A stretch of 64,000 bases of DNA from Marmoricola sp. (GTDB lineage: Bacteria; Actinomycetota; Actinomycetes; Propionibacteriales; Nocardioidaceae): NCBI GenBank assembly GCA_025965195.1, contig JAOPXK010000044.1, forward strand, positions 1 to 64,000, given 5' to 3'. How positions within the stretch are numbered: position 1 is the first letter of the stretch; each line of letters opens with the position of its first letter. Positions 56,796-64,000 of this stretch are shown piece after piece. The position numbers and the translations under genes were made by a program. The notes beneath the pieces were generated by a model. The model was not told where the DNA came from. It saw only the letters and a list, made by a program, of their open reading frames with translations, and made no database searches.

Positions 56796-58094
56796 TCACA
56801 GTTTGCCGAGGAAGTTGTCGAAGACGCGGGCACCGAACTCGAGGGCATCGACCGGGACGCGCTCGTCGACACCGTGGAAGAGCGCGGTGAAGTCCAGGTC
56901 GGCGGGGAGCCGGAGCGGGGCGAACCCGAAGGCCCGGATGCCGAGCTGGTCCCACCACTTCGCGTCGGTGCCGCCGCTCATCAGGTACGGCGCAACGATC
57001 GCCCCCGGATCCTCCTCGAGAATCGATGCGGTCATCGCCTCCGCGATCGGTCCGTCGTACGACGTCTCGAGGCCACCCATCTTGGTCAGGTGCTCGATCT
57101 CGATGCCTGGCCCGGCGAGCTCGCTGAGCGTCTTCAGGAACTCGTCCTCGTAGCCCGGCAGGAACCGGCCGTCGATGTGCGCGGACGCGTCACCCGGGAC
57201 GACGTTGACCTTGTAACCGGCGTTGAGCATCGTCGGGTTCGTGGTGTTCCGGATGACTGCGCCCAGCATCCGGGCCGCCGGGCCGAACTCCTCGATCAGC
57301 GACTCGGCGTTCTCCGGGGTCGCCTCGGTCCCGGCCAGGTCTGCGACGGCAGCCAGCAACACCTGCATCGTCGGGGTGAGTCGCACCGGCCACTGGTGCT
57401 GGCCGATCCGGGCAACGGCTGCTGCGAGGCTCGTCACGGCGTTGTCGGGATGGACCATCGAGCCATGTCCGGCGTTGCCGCGCGCGGTCAGCCGCATCCA
57501 GGCCATTCCCTTTTCGGCGGCCTCGATCAGGTAGACCCGGCGGCCGCGGACCGTCGTACTGAAGCCGCCGACCTCGCCGACGGCGATCGTGCAGTCCGCG
57601 AGCAGCTCCCGGTGGTGCTGGACGAGGTAGCCCGCGCCCTTCGCCCCGCCGGCCTCCTCGTCAGCGGTGAAGCACAGCACCAGCGGACGGTCGGGTACGA
57701 CGCCGGCGCGCGCCCTCGCTCGAACGGACGAGAGCAGCATTGCGTCGAAGTCCTTCATGTCGACGGCTCCGCGACCCCAGACCTGGCCGTCCTCGACCTC
57801 GCCGCTGAACGGGTCGACCTTCCAGTCGTCGGCGTTCGCGGGTACGACGTCCAGATGGCCGTGGACGAGGATCGGGTCGCCCTGGTCGCCGCCCCAACGT
57901 GCGATCAGCGACGTACGACCCGGCTCGGACTCGAAGAGCTCGGACTCGATGCCGACCTCATCCAGCAGGGTGGCGACGTGCTCGGCGGCCTTGCGCTCCC
58001 CCGGGCCTTCCTGGTCGCCGTAGTTCGTCGTGTCGATCCGGATCAGGTCGCGGCAGATCTCCACCACCTCGGCAGTCGGGTCGTAGCTTTCCAT
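56796..58094 (-). CDS. M20 family metallopeptidase
   Basis: 432 residues from MESYDPTAEV, GGAGG eight bases upstream of this ATG. Zinc ligands H80 and D113 ('VHGHLDVVP', 'GAVDMK'), general base pair 'DEEAGG' (E146-E147), dimerisation domain around 190-300. ArgE/DapE/carboxypeptidase-like hydrolase, substrate unknown. Divergent from the acylase gene. Confidence 0.93.
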   Translation of the reverse strand: MESYDPTAEVVEICRDLIRIDTTNYGDQEGPGERKAAEHVATLLDEVGIESELFESEPGRTSLIARWGGDQGDPILVHGHLDVVPANADDWKVDPFSGEVEDGQVWGRGAVDMKDFDAMLLSSVRARARAGVVPDRPLVLCFTADEEAGGAKGAGYLVQHHRELLADCTIAVGEVGGFSTTVRGRRVYLIEAAEKGMAWMRLTARGNAGHGSMVHPDNAVTSLAAAVARIGQHQWPVRLTPTMQVLLAAVADLAGTEATPENAESLIEEFGPAARMLGAVIRNTTNPTMLNAGYKVNVVPGDASAHIDGRFLPGYEDEFLKTLSELAGPGIEIEHLTKMGGLETSYDGPIAEAMTASILEEDPGAIVAPYLMSGGTDAKWWDQLGIRAFGFAPLRLPADLDFTALFHGVDERVPVDALEFGARVFDNFLGKL

Positions 58095-58186
58095 GCGGCC
58101 ATCCTCCCACCGGTGCGTAGCCACGATGCCCGGCCCTCGTTGTGCCCTGCGACGGCAGTTGCGTCACTCACCCCAGGAGTTCGTCG

Positions 58187-60982
58187 ATGCAGAAGAACGC
58201 TCGCTTCCGATGGTTGCTTATTGCAGCCACTTCCATTGGCCTGGTGGCGAGTGCCTCCACCTTCCCGTCCGCTCAGGCGGCGTCGCCCGACAGCCCCGGC
58301 TACCGGGTGCACGACTACGCCGACGGGCAGGCGATGAGCATCCTTCCGCCCGGCGAGAACGGCCTGGTCAACGCGACGGATCTGGCGGCCTTCGAGCTGC
58401 TCCAGACGCGGCCTGCGAACAGCGACGACCAGCTCAAGAAGTACAACAACCTGCTCTACGGGTACCCCAGCCTGACGAACGCGAAGCTCGGCAGCTACTT
58501 CGACGACGAGTCGTTCGGCGTGAAGCCCGGCGACGTGACGAAGACCGAGACCCCCGAGCCCGGCGTCACGATCTACCGGGACGGCAACGACGTGCCGCAC
58601 GTGTACGGCGACACCGACCAGGCGGCCGCGTTCGGCGCCGGGTATGCCCAGGCCGAAGACCGGCTGTTCCTGATGGACGTGCTCCGCCACTACGGCGAGG
58701 GCACGCTGGCGTCGTTCCTCGGCGGATCCTGTGACTTCGAGCAGATGGACCACGACGAGCTGCTGCTTGCGCCGTACACGAAGGCGCAGGCGGACGCCCA
58801 GGTCGCAGCGATGGCAGCGAACAACGGGGCGGCCGGCAGGCTCGCGAAGACAATGATCGACAACTACGTCGCCGGCGTGAACGCCTACGTCCAGGCGACG
58901 ACCGTGAACCTGGGTCTGTTGCCGGCCGACTACGCGGCCGCGTTGACCACCCCACAGCCCTGGAGCGACTCGGACGTGGTCGCGATCGCCGGCCTGATCG
59001 GCGGAATCTTCGGCAAGGGCGGTGGCTTCGAGGTCGCCGACGCAGGTCTCCGCTCCTATCTCACCAAGAGGTATGGCACGACGCGAGGCCTGAAGATGTT
59101 CCGTGATCTCGACCATCAGGACGACCGGATGGCGCCGGTGACCCTTCCCGGCAAGGTCTTTCCCTACGACAAGCCGACGCGAAAGGTCGACCCGAGTCTG
59201 ACCGCCATCCCGGACAGCGGAAAGGCGATCACGGGCGGTCCGGTCGACACCATCGACAGCTGCGGAGCGGTCAAGCCGAACCCGACAGCGAAGAAGATCA
59301 TCACGTCGCTGAAGGCCATGCCGAAAGACATGAGCAACGCCCTCGTCGTCAACGGCAGCCACACCGCCTCCGGACATCCCGTCGCGGTGTTCGGGCCACA
59401 GGTCTCCTACTTCGCACCGCAGATCCTCTCCGAGCTGGAGATCCAGTCGCCCAGCTACTCCGCGGAAGGTGCGTCCTTCCCGGGCACCGGTCTCGTCGAG
59501 CTGGGACGCGGCCAGGACTACGCGTGGTCGGCCACCTCGGCAGAGAGCGACCTCATCGACCAGCGGGTCGAGAAGATCTGCAACCCGGCGGGCGGTGCGC
59601 CGGCGGCACAGGGCACGTCGTACGTCTTCGACGGCAAGTGCGTCGCGATGACGCACGAGACGTTCTCCGAGACGGCTCTGCCCAAACCTGGTGGCATCGG
59701 TACGCCGGGCACCTTGAACCATCAGATCTACCTGACCCGACACGGAGTGGTGCAGGGCTGGACGACCGTGCGCGGCAAACCGGTCGCGATCGTCAACCAG
59801 CGGTCGACGTACAACCACGACATCGACTCGGTTGTCGGCTTCCTGAAGTTCGGGATGCCGAAGGCCGTGCACGACGTGAAGTCGTGGATGGCTGCGGCGA
59901 ACGGCGTCGACTACACGTTCAACTGGTTCTACGTCGACAACCGCGACACCGGGTACTTCACCAGCGGCCGCGATCCGGTACGGCGCAACAACGTTGACAC
60001 CGCGCTGCCGACCTGGGGCACCGGCACCTCGGAGTGGCGCGGGTTCCTGACCCAGAACCAGCACGTGCACGGGACCAACCCGAAGCAGGGGTTCTTCGTG
60101 AGCTGGAACAACAAGCCTGCTCAGGGCTTCGCCTCTGATGGCGACTACGCCTACGGGCAGACCTATCGCTCGACGATGCTCGTGACCAACCTCAAACGCC
60201 AGCTCAAGCTCACGCACAACTCGGTGACCCGGGCGCGGGTCGTGCAGGCAATGGAGAACACCGCGACCGAGGACCTCGACGGCACAGCCGTGATGCCGCT
60301 GCTGCTGAAGTTCCTCAACGGTCACCCTCACTCGGCCGCCGTGAAGTCGATGCTGAGCCAGCTGAAGGGGTGGACCGCCGACGGCTCGCACCGTCGCAAG
60401 GCGAAGGCCACCGACACGCAGTACGCGCACGCGTCGGCGATCGCCATCAGCGACGAGCTGATCCCGAACCTGATCGAAGCCCTCTATGGCCGGATCCTGG
60501 GAGCGGGCGGAACCTCCAACGTCGGTTCGACCGGTGGCGCAATGACACAGGGCTTCAGCGTGCTGCCGATGCAATGGGTGAACACCCCGAACTCTGGCGG
60601 AGCGCATCTCGGCTCGGCGTACGACGGTGGCTACGAGGGCTACCTGATGACCACGTTGCAGCAGCTGCTCGGGAAGCATCCCTCCGACGGGCCGCGCGCT
60701 GCGTTCCAGGCCCAGGAGTGCCTCGGCGGCGCGGCGACGTGTCGCAAGGCGATCAGCTCGGCGCTGCTGAAGACCTACCAGGCGCTGGTGACCGCGAACG
60801 GCACCAGCAACGTCGCTGCGTGGACTGCCTCGACCGAGTCAAAGGCTGCCAACGAGACGATGCCGGCCCACGACGCGATCTTCCACCGTGCGCTGGGCAT
60901 CGTCGGGCAGCCGCCGATCGACTGGCAGAATCGGCCGACCTTCCAACAGGTCGTGGAGTTCCCGCGGCACCGGAAGCGCTAG
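58187..60982 (+). CDS. secreted penicillin acylase family protein (Ntn hydrolase)
   Basis: 931 residues. Signal peptide (about 1-34, ending SAQAAS). Alpha chain region 'GVTIYRDGNDVPHVYGDTDQ', spacer, then Ntn nucleophile Ser383 in 'MSNALVVNGSHTASGHP'; beta chain to the end. The residue before Ser is Met rather than the common Gly. Cleaves N-acyl amides such as aculeacin, homoserine lactones or penicillins; substrate unknown. CAGGAG precedes the ATG. Shares CTAG with the convergent gene. Confidence 0.9.
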   Translation: MQKNARFRWLLIAATSIGLVASASTFPSAQAASPDSPGYRVHDYADGQAMSILPPGENGLVNATDLAAFELLQTRPANSDDQLKKYNNLLYGYPSLTNAKLGSYFDDESFGVKPGDVTKTETPEPGVTIYRDGNDVPHVYGDTDQAAAFGAGYAQAEDRLFLMDVLRHYGEGTLASFLGGSCDFEQMDHDELLLAPYTKAQADAQVAAMAANNGAAGRLAKTMIDNYVAGVNAYVQATTVNLGLLPADYAAALTTPQPWSDSDVVAIAGLIGGIFGKGGGFEVADAGLRSYLTKRYGTTRGLKMFRDLDHQDDRMAPVTLPGKVFPYDKPTRKVDPSLTAIPDSGKAITGGPVDTIDSCGAVKPNPTAKKIITSLKAMPKDMSNALVVNGSHTASGHPVAVFGPQVSYFAPQILSELEIQSPSYSAEGASFPGTGLVELGRGQDYAWSATSAESDLIDQRVEKICNPAGGAPAAQGTSYVFDGKCVAMTHETFSETALPKPGGIGTPGTLNHQIYLTRHGVVQGWTTVRGKPVAIVNQRSTYNHDIDSVVGFLKFGMPKAVHDVKSWMAAANGVDYTFNWFYVDNRDTGYFTSGRDPVRRNNVDTALPTWGTGTSEWRGFLTQNQHVHGTNPKQGFFVSWNNKPAQGFASDGDYAYGQTYRSTMLVTNLKRQLKLTHNSVTRARVVQAMENTATEDLDGTAVMPLLLKFLNGHPHSAAVKSMLSQLKGWTADGSHRRKAKATDTQYAHASAIAISDELIPNLIEALYGRILGAGGTSNVGSTGGAMTQGFSVLPMQWVNTPNSGGAHLGSAYDGGYEGYLMTTLQQLLGKHPSDGPRAAFQAQECLGGAATCRKAISSALLKTYQALVTANGTSNVAAWTASTESKAANETMPAHDAIFHRALGIVGQPPIDWQNRPTFQQVVEFPRHRKR

Positions 60983-62415
60983 CGGCGTCCGGTGACCGGC
61001 GCCAGGGCGTACACGTCCTCGGCGTCGTTGAGGTCGGCGAGCCCGACGAAGACGGTGCTGACACCTCGGTCGAAGAGCCGTTCGTAGCGCTCCCGCGTCT
61101 CGACCGCGGTGGCCGCGTGATGCTGCCTGGCGTACGACGCCGCGGCAGTGCGTCCTCGAAGCCGCTCGACCCGCTCCCAGGTGTCGTCCCGGTCGTGTCC
61201 GACCACGGGCAGATCGAGGACGGTGACGGCGACCTCCCGGTCGCCGCGGTGCCTCTCGAAGATCTCCAGCTTCTGCTCGAACGCGGCTGAGGTCGGCAGG
61301 TTGCAGGCGTCGGCGAGCTGCGCCGCGATCTTCAAGCTGCGCTCGCCGTTGCCGCCGACGATGATCTGCGGTTGCCCGACGGGTCTCGGGTAGCTGGTCG
61401 TCTCCGGGAGGTTGACCCGGCTGCCGGCGTACGCCTTGGTGCCGGAGGCCCACAGCGCCCGCATCGTCTCGATCGCCTGCTCGACGTCGGCGAGCCGCTG
61501 CTTCGGTGCGGGGAACGGCAGCCCGAAGGCCTGGTGCTCGCGCTCGAACCAGCCCGCGCCGAGACCGACGAACGCGCGGCCATTGGTGAGTACGTCGAGC
61601 GTGGCGACCGTCTTCGCGATGATGCCGGCGGCCCGGAACGTGACCGGCGTGCACAGCGTGCCCAGACGGAGATCGGTGTCCAGCCCGGCGAGCATCCCGA
61701 GCGTGGTGAACGGCTCCGGGATCGGCTCCCACGCCCGGTCGACCTGCGGGATCTGGATCAGATGGTCCATCAGCGCGAGTCCTGCGAACCCGGCAGCATC
61801 GGCAGCCAGCGCGATGTCCTTGAGCCATCCCGTCGGATCCTCGCCCCACGGAAACCGCGACACCTGGAGCACGACATCACCGACGGTGGTCGGGTGCGGT
61901 TGCTCGACGCGGCCCGGCTGGTCGAGCGCAGTCGGGACGGCCGGCGTGGTCGAGACCGTGCTGACCAGGTCCCACCCCTCGCCGGCCACCTCGCCGACGA
62001 CCTCCCGCGTCCGCTTCAGCTGCCCGGTGAGCACTCCAGCCGGAACGGGCCGGTCTCGCTCGGCGTTGCGTGACTTGCACAGCTCGGTGGGTGTATCGAA
62101 GACGACAGCGACCGCGGGAAGTCCAGCCGCGCGGGCGACCGCCAGCCAGGACCGTCTCCGCTCGGGCTCGAGACCAAGGGTGTCAACGACCGTGGCGAGT
62201 CCGCGGGCGACGCGGGCGGCAACGATCTGCTCGACCAACCTGAACGCGTCCGCGGAGGCGTCGAGGTCGTGGCGCCCGCTCCCGACGATGCCGCGCAGGT
62301 CATCGGAGGAGACGATCTCCTGGGTCCGGTAGCGCGCAGCGGCCCAGGTCGACTTCCCGGAGCCGGAAGCCCCGATCAGCACGACGAGGGCCGGATCCGG
62401 AACGCCTTCGGTCAT
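60979..62415 (-). CDS. P-loop kinase fused to F420-type LLM oxidoreductase
   Basis: 478 residues. Residues 1-165: AAA/polynucleotide-kinase-like, Walker A GASGSGKST (15-23), 'VVDTLGLEPERR' and 'FDTPTELCKSRN'. Residues 180-478: luciferase-like monooxygenase with 'GFAGLALMDHLIQIPQVD', 'RLGTLCTPVTFR', 'GAGWFEREHQAFG', 'IIVGGNGERSLKIAA', as in F420-dependent LLM enzymes. A bifunctional or self-phosphorylating enzyme; neither substrate is known. Overlaps the LysR-like gene (ATGA). Confidence 0.85.
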   Translation of the reverse strand: MTEGVPDPALVVLIGASGSGKSTWAAARYRTQEIVSSDDLRGIVGSGRHDLDASADAFRLVEQIVAARVARGLATVVDTLGLEPERRRSWLAVARAAGLPAVAVVFDTPTELCKSRNAERDRPVPAGVLTGQLKRTREVVGEVAGEGWDLVSTVSTTPAVPTALDQPGRVEQPHPTTVGDVVLQVSRFPWGEDPTGWLKDIALAADAAGFAGLALMDHLIQIPQVDRAWEPIPEPFTTLGMLAGLDTDLRLGTLCTPVTFRAAGIIAKTVATLDVLTNGRAFVGLGAGWFEREHQAFGLPFPAPKQRLADVEQAIETMRALWASGTKAYAGSRVNLPETTSYPRPVGQPQIIVGGNGERSLKIAAQLADACNLPTSAAFEQKLEIFERHRGDREVAVTVLDLPVVGHDRDDTWERVERLRGRTAAASYARQHHAATAVETRERYERLFDRGVSTVFVGLADLNDAEDVYALAPVTGRR

Positions 62416-63161
62416 CGCTGCCGGCGTTTGCTGCCGGATCTCCTCGGACTCGTTCCCTTCTTCGAGACGAGCCGCTTGGTGCCTTGCTTCTGCTTGGCGG
62501 TGGCCTTGCCTGCGGTCTTGGCGGGCGCCTTCTTCTTCGGCTGGGGCGGGGTGGGCTCCTCGCGAGAACTCCGTGCGGTCCGGCCGCGGACGATCCCGAT
62601 GAACGTCTCGAGACGCGGGTCCTCGTTGCCGAGAGCCCAGGCCAGCCCGATGTTCGTGGACTGCACCCCGGTGACCGGCAGCGACACGACGTCCTTGCGG
62701 CGATGCAGCCTGGCGACCGACATCGGCACGATCACGATGCCGGTGCCGCTGGCAATCACCTCGATGGCCTGCTTGGTGGTCATCGGCGGGAAGTCGAGTG
62801 GCTCGGCGGTCGAGACCCAGCCGGGGACGGGCTCATTGAGCAGCTGCTCGCCGGACAGGTCGGACAGGTCCACCTCGGCGAGCTCGGCGACGGGATGCTC
62901 CTTGGGTACGACGACGACCGGAACCTCGTCGTACAACGCGATCAGGTGCAGCCGGTCCCGGTCAACAGCGCCTCTGACGAATGCCATGTCGGCGGTGCCG
63001 TCGTACAGGGCAGAGAACTGGCTGTCATCGGTGACCATGGTCGCCTCGATCGGCGTACGCCGCATCCGCTCGTCCCAGGTGCGCAACCACTTGCCCGGGG
63101 TCACGCCCTCGACGAAGGAGACGTGGAACGGGCCGGCGGATGCTTCAGAGCTCTCGGTCAC
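62412..63161 (-). CDS. LysR-type ligand-binding domain protein without HTH, basic tail
   Basis: 249 residues. Residues 10-195 form a LysR substrate-binding (periplasmic-binding-like) fold ('FVEGVTPGKWLRTW', 'VVVVPKEHPVAELAEVDLSD', 'ASGTGIVIVPMSVARL'). No N-terminal helix-turn-helix exists. A 50-residue Lys/Arg/Ala/Pro tail (from about 200) resembles histone-like DNA-binding tails. Divergent from DUF5997, a pairing suggesting joint function. Confidence 0.8.
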   Translation of the reverse strand: MTESSEASAGPFHVSFVEGVTPGKWLRTWDERMRRTPIEATMVTDDSQFSALYDGTADMAFVRGAVDRDRLHLIALYDEVPVVVVPKEHPVAELAEVDLSDLSGEQLLNEPVPGWVSTAEPLDFPPMTTKQAIEVIASGTGIVIVPMSVARLHRRKDVVSLPVTGVQSTNIGLAWALGNEDPRLETFIGIVRGRTARSSREEPTPPQPKKKAPAKTAGKATAKQKQGTKRLVSKKGTSPRRSGSKRRQR

Positions 63162-63218
63162 AACCAGAGGCTAGTGCCGGTGAGAGCTTTGCCGGACGCC
63201 GCTGGCTACGCTGCGCCC

Positions 63219-63602
63219 ATGAGCACCTCGCAGAGCATGAAGCCCGAATCCGCCGCGAAGAAGCTCGGGATCTACCTCCCGGCGACGCCAGAGGAGTTCC
63301 GCACGGGCCTGGTGACGCGCGCCGAGCTGAACGAGCTCACCGCCAACCCGCCGCAGTGGCTCATCGATCTGCGTCACAACGGACCGCATCCACGCCCCGA
63401 AGTTGCCCGCAAGCTCGGGGTCTCGAACTCCGGTCTGGCTCGCGGCGCGGTCGGCGATGCGTTGACGACCGTCGAGATCAAGGCGCTGCTCGAGGAGATG
63501 CCGGAGTGGCTGCGCACCGAGCGCGAGACCCAGGCCGCGGTGCGCAAGGAGAACGTCCGGATCAAGGAACGCGATGCCGAACGGGCCAGGAATCCGCGCT
63601 GA
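63219..63602 (+). CDS. DUF5997 family protein
   Basis: 127 residues. 'KLGIYLPATPEEFRTGLVTR', 'NPPQWLIDLRHNGPHPRPEV' and charged helical C-terminus 'RKENVRIKERDAERARN' match the DUF5997 family. Soluble; function unknown. Starts 57 bases from the divergent LysR-like gene and ends nine bases from the truncated convergent gene. Confidence 0.85.
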   Translation: MSTSQSMKPESAAKKLGIYLPATPEEFRTGLVTRAELNELTANPPQWLIDLRHNGPHPRPEVARKLGVSNSGLARGAVGDALTTVEIKALLEEMPEWLRTERETQAAVRKENVRIKERDAERARNPR

Positions 63603-63611
63603 CAGCGCCGG

Positions 63612-64000
63612 TCAGAGGCGGGCCTTGCCGAAATACATCAGCTCCCAGAGCGCGTCGTCGACATGGCTGTGCACCAGCTCGTCGCCGCGATACAGCTCGA
63701 CCCGCAGCTCGCCGGCGAAGCGGAGATAGGCGCCGTCGAATCCGGTGAGCCTGGCGGCGAGCTTCCTGGGACCCTTGAGATCGTCGACCAGGTTCGCGAC
63801 GGTCAGGTCGGTGAACCGCGTGAAGGTGACGACGTACCGCTCCTCGCCGTCGGTGTAGGTGTAGCGGGTGACGTTGCCGACGGGCTTGCCGGTCTCCTGG
63901 TCGACGTAGCGGCCCAGCTCCTCGAACCTGACCTTGGAGCTGTCGTCGGCGATCAGCTCCCCGTCGCGAGCAAGCATGAACACCGGTAGCGCGAAGTACC
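63612..64000 (-). CDS. C-terminal fragment of an unrecognised protein (cut by window)
   Basis: The reading frame runs past base 64000 without a stop, so the roughly 123-128 visible residues are a C-terminal part; a GTG at 63983 could look like a start but the frame continues upstream (YFALP before it). Beta-rich: 'TRYTYTDGEERYVVTFTRFT', 'GAYLRFAGELRVELYRGDEL', ending 'ALWELMYFGKARL'. Possibly a lipocalin/AttH-like beta-barrel; low confidence. Confidence 0.6.
   Translation of the reverse strand, partial: YFALPVFMLARDGELIADDSSKVRFEELGRYVDQETGKPVGNVTRYTYTDGEERYVVTFTRFTDLTVANLVDDLKGPRKLAARLTGFDGAYLRFAGELRVELYRGDELVHSHVDDALWELMYFGKARL

Noticed and set aside
58043-60679. 878-codon minus-strand frame over the penicillin acylase
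   Set aside because: The plus-strand acylase has a signal peptide, Ntn motif and ribosome binding site; the antisense translation has none.

Overview
The window is chromosomal DNA from a high-GC actinobacterium. Codons carry G or C at most third positions, genes overlap as ATGA/GTGA, and it holds a complete Pup-proteasome locus, RbpA, mycothiol ligase MshC and a Ppm-type mannosyltransferase. Gene content and order resemble the Mycobacterium tuberculosis helY-tat-paf-prc-pup-dop-mpa-metH-mshC region. A dispersed repeat whose translations read 'ELVET' or 'DLDKLDH' suggests Nocardioidaceae, probably Nocardioides or a relative; the genus is inference. No rRNA, tRNA, insertion sequence, prophage or CRISPR array was seen.

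Left part (1-14183). A tightly overlapping minus-strand operon looks like a drug-response module: DHA2 efflux pump, MarR, AraC, two VOC proteins and a short UvrA2-like ABC ATPase cut by the window edge. Then come a zinc-knuckle SDR, a zinc alcohol dehydrogenase, a MurA paralogue fused to an XRE helix-turn-helix behind a 22-bp palindrome, a zinc-ribbon protein, a GDPD-UMF1 transporter pair, rbpA behind a perfect SigR-type promoter motif, and ppm1-fxsA.

Lysine block (14184-23095). kdd, an amidohydrolase, kamD, kamE and kal run on the minus strand, divergent from kamA. This is the lysine-fermentation route (lysine to beta-lysine to 3,5-diaminohexanoate to 3-keto-5-aminohexanoate; 3-aminobutyryl-CoA to crotonyl-CoA). 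The expected cleavage enzyme Kce is absent here and an amidohydrolase sits in the operon. A lipoprotein peptidase and an Lrp/AsnC regulator follow.

Core block (23149-49005). Exonuclease and methyltransferase genes are followed by dagK-helY, tatA-tatC, pafB-pafC, an FKBP lipoprotein, pafA, prcA, prcB, pup, dop and arc, then trmI, an M50 protease, a RecB-like nuclease, a HAD phosphatase and metH. Pup is encoded with a C-terminal GGE, so it needs no deamidation, yet dop is kept.

Right part (49111-64000). PAC2 protein, mshC, the SCO1664/DUF3090/MSMEG_4193 trio, corA, uppP, an aldo/keto reductase with DUF5703, an M20 peptidase, a penicillin acylase, a kinase-LLM fusion, a LysR ligand-domain protein lacking a DNA-binding domain, DUF5997 and a truncated gene at the edge.

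The most unusual signals are a dispersed 23-bp imperfect palindrome that repeatedly begins at stop codons, four convergent gene pairs sharing a CTAG stop tetranucleotide, and several domain fusions or losses.
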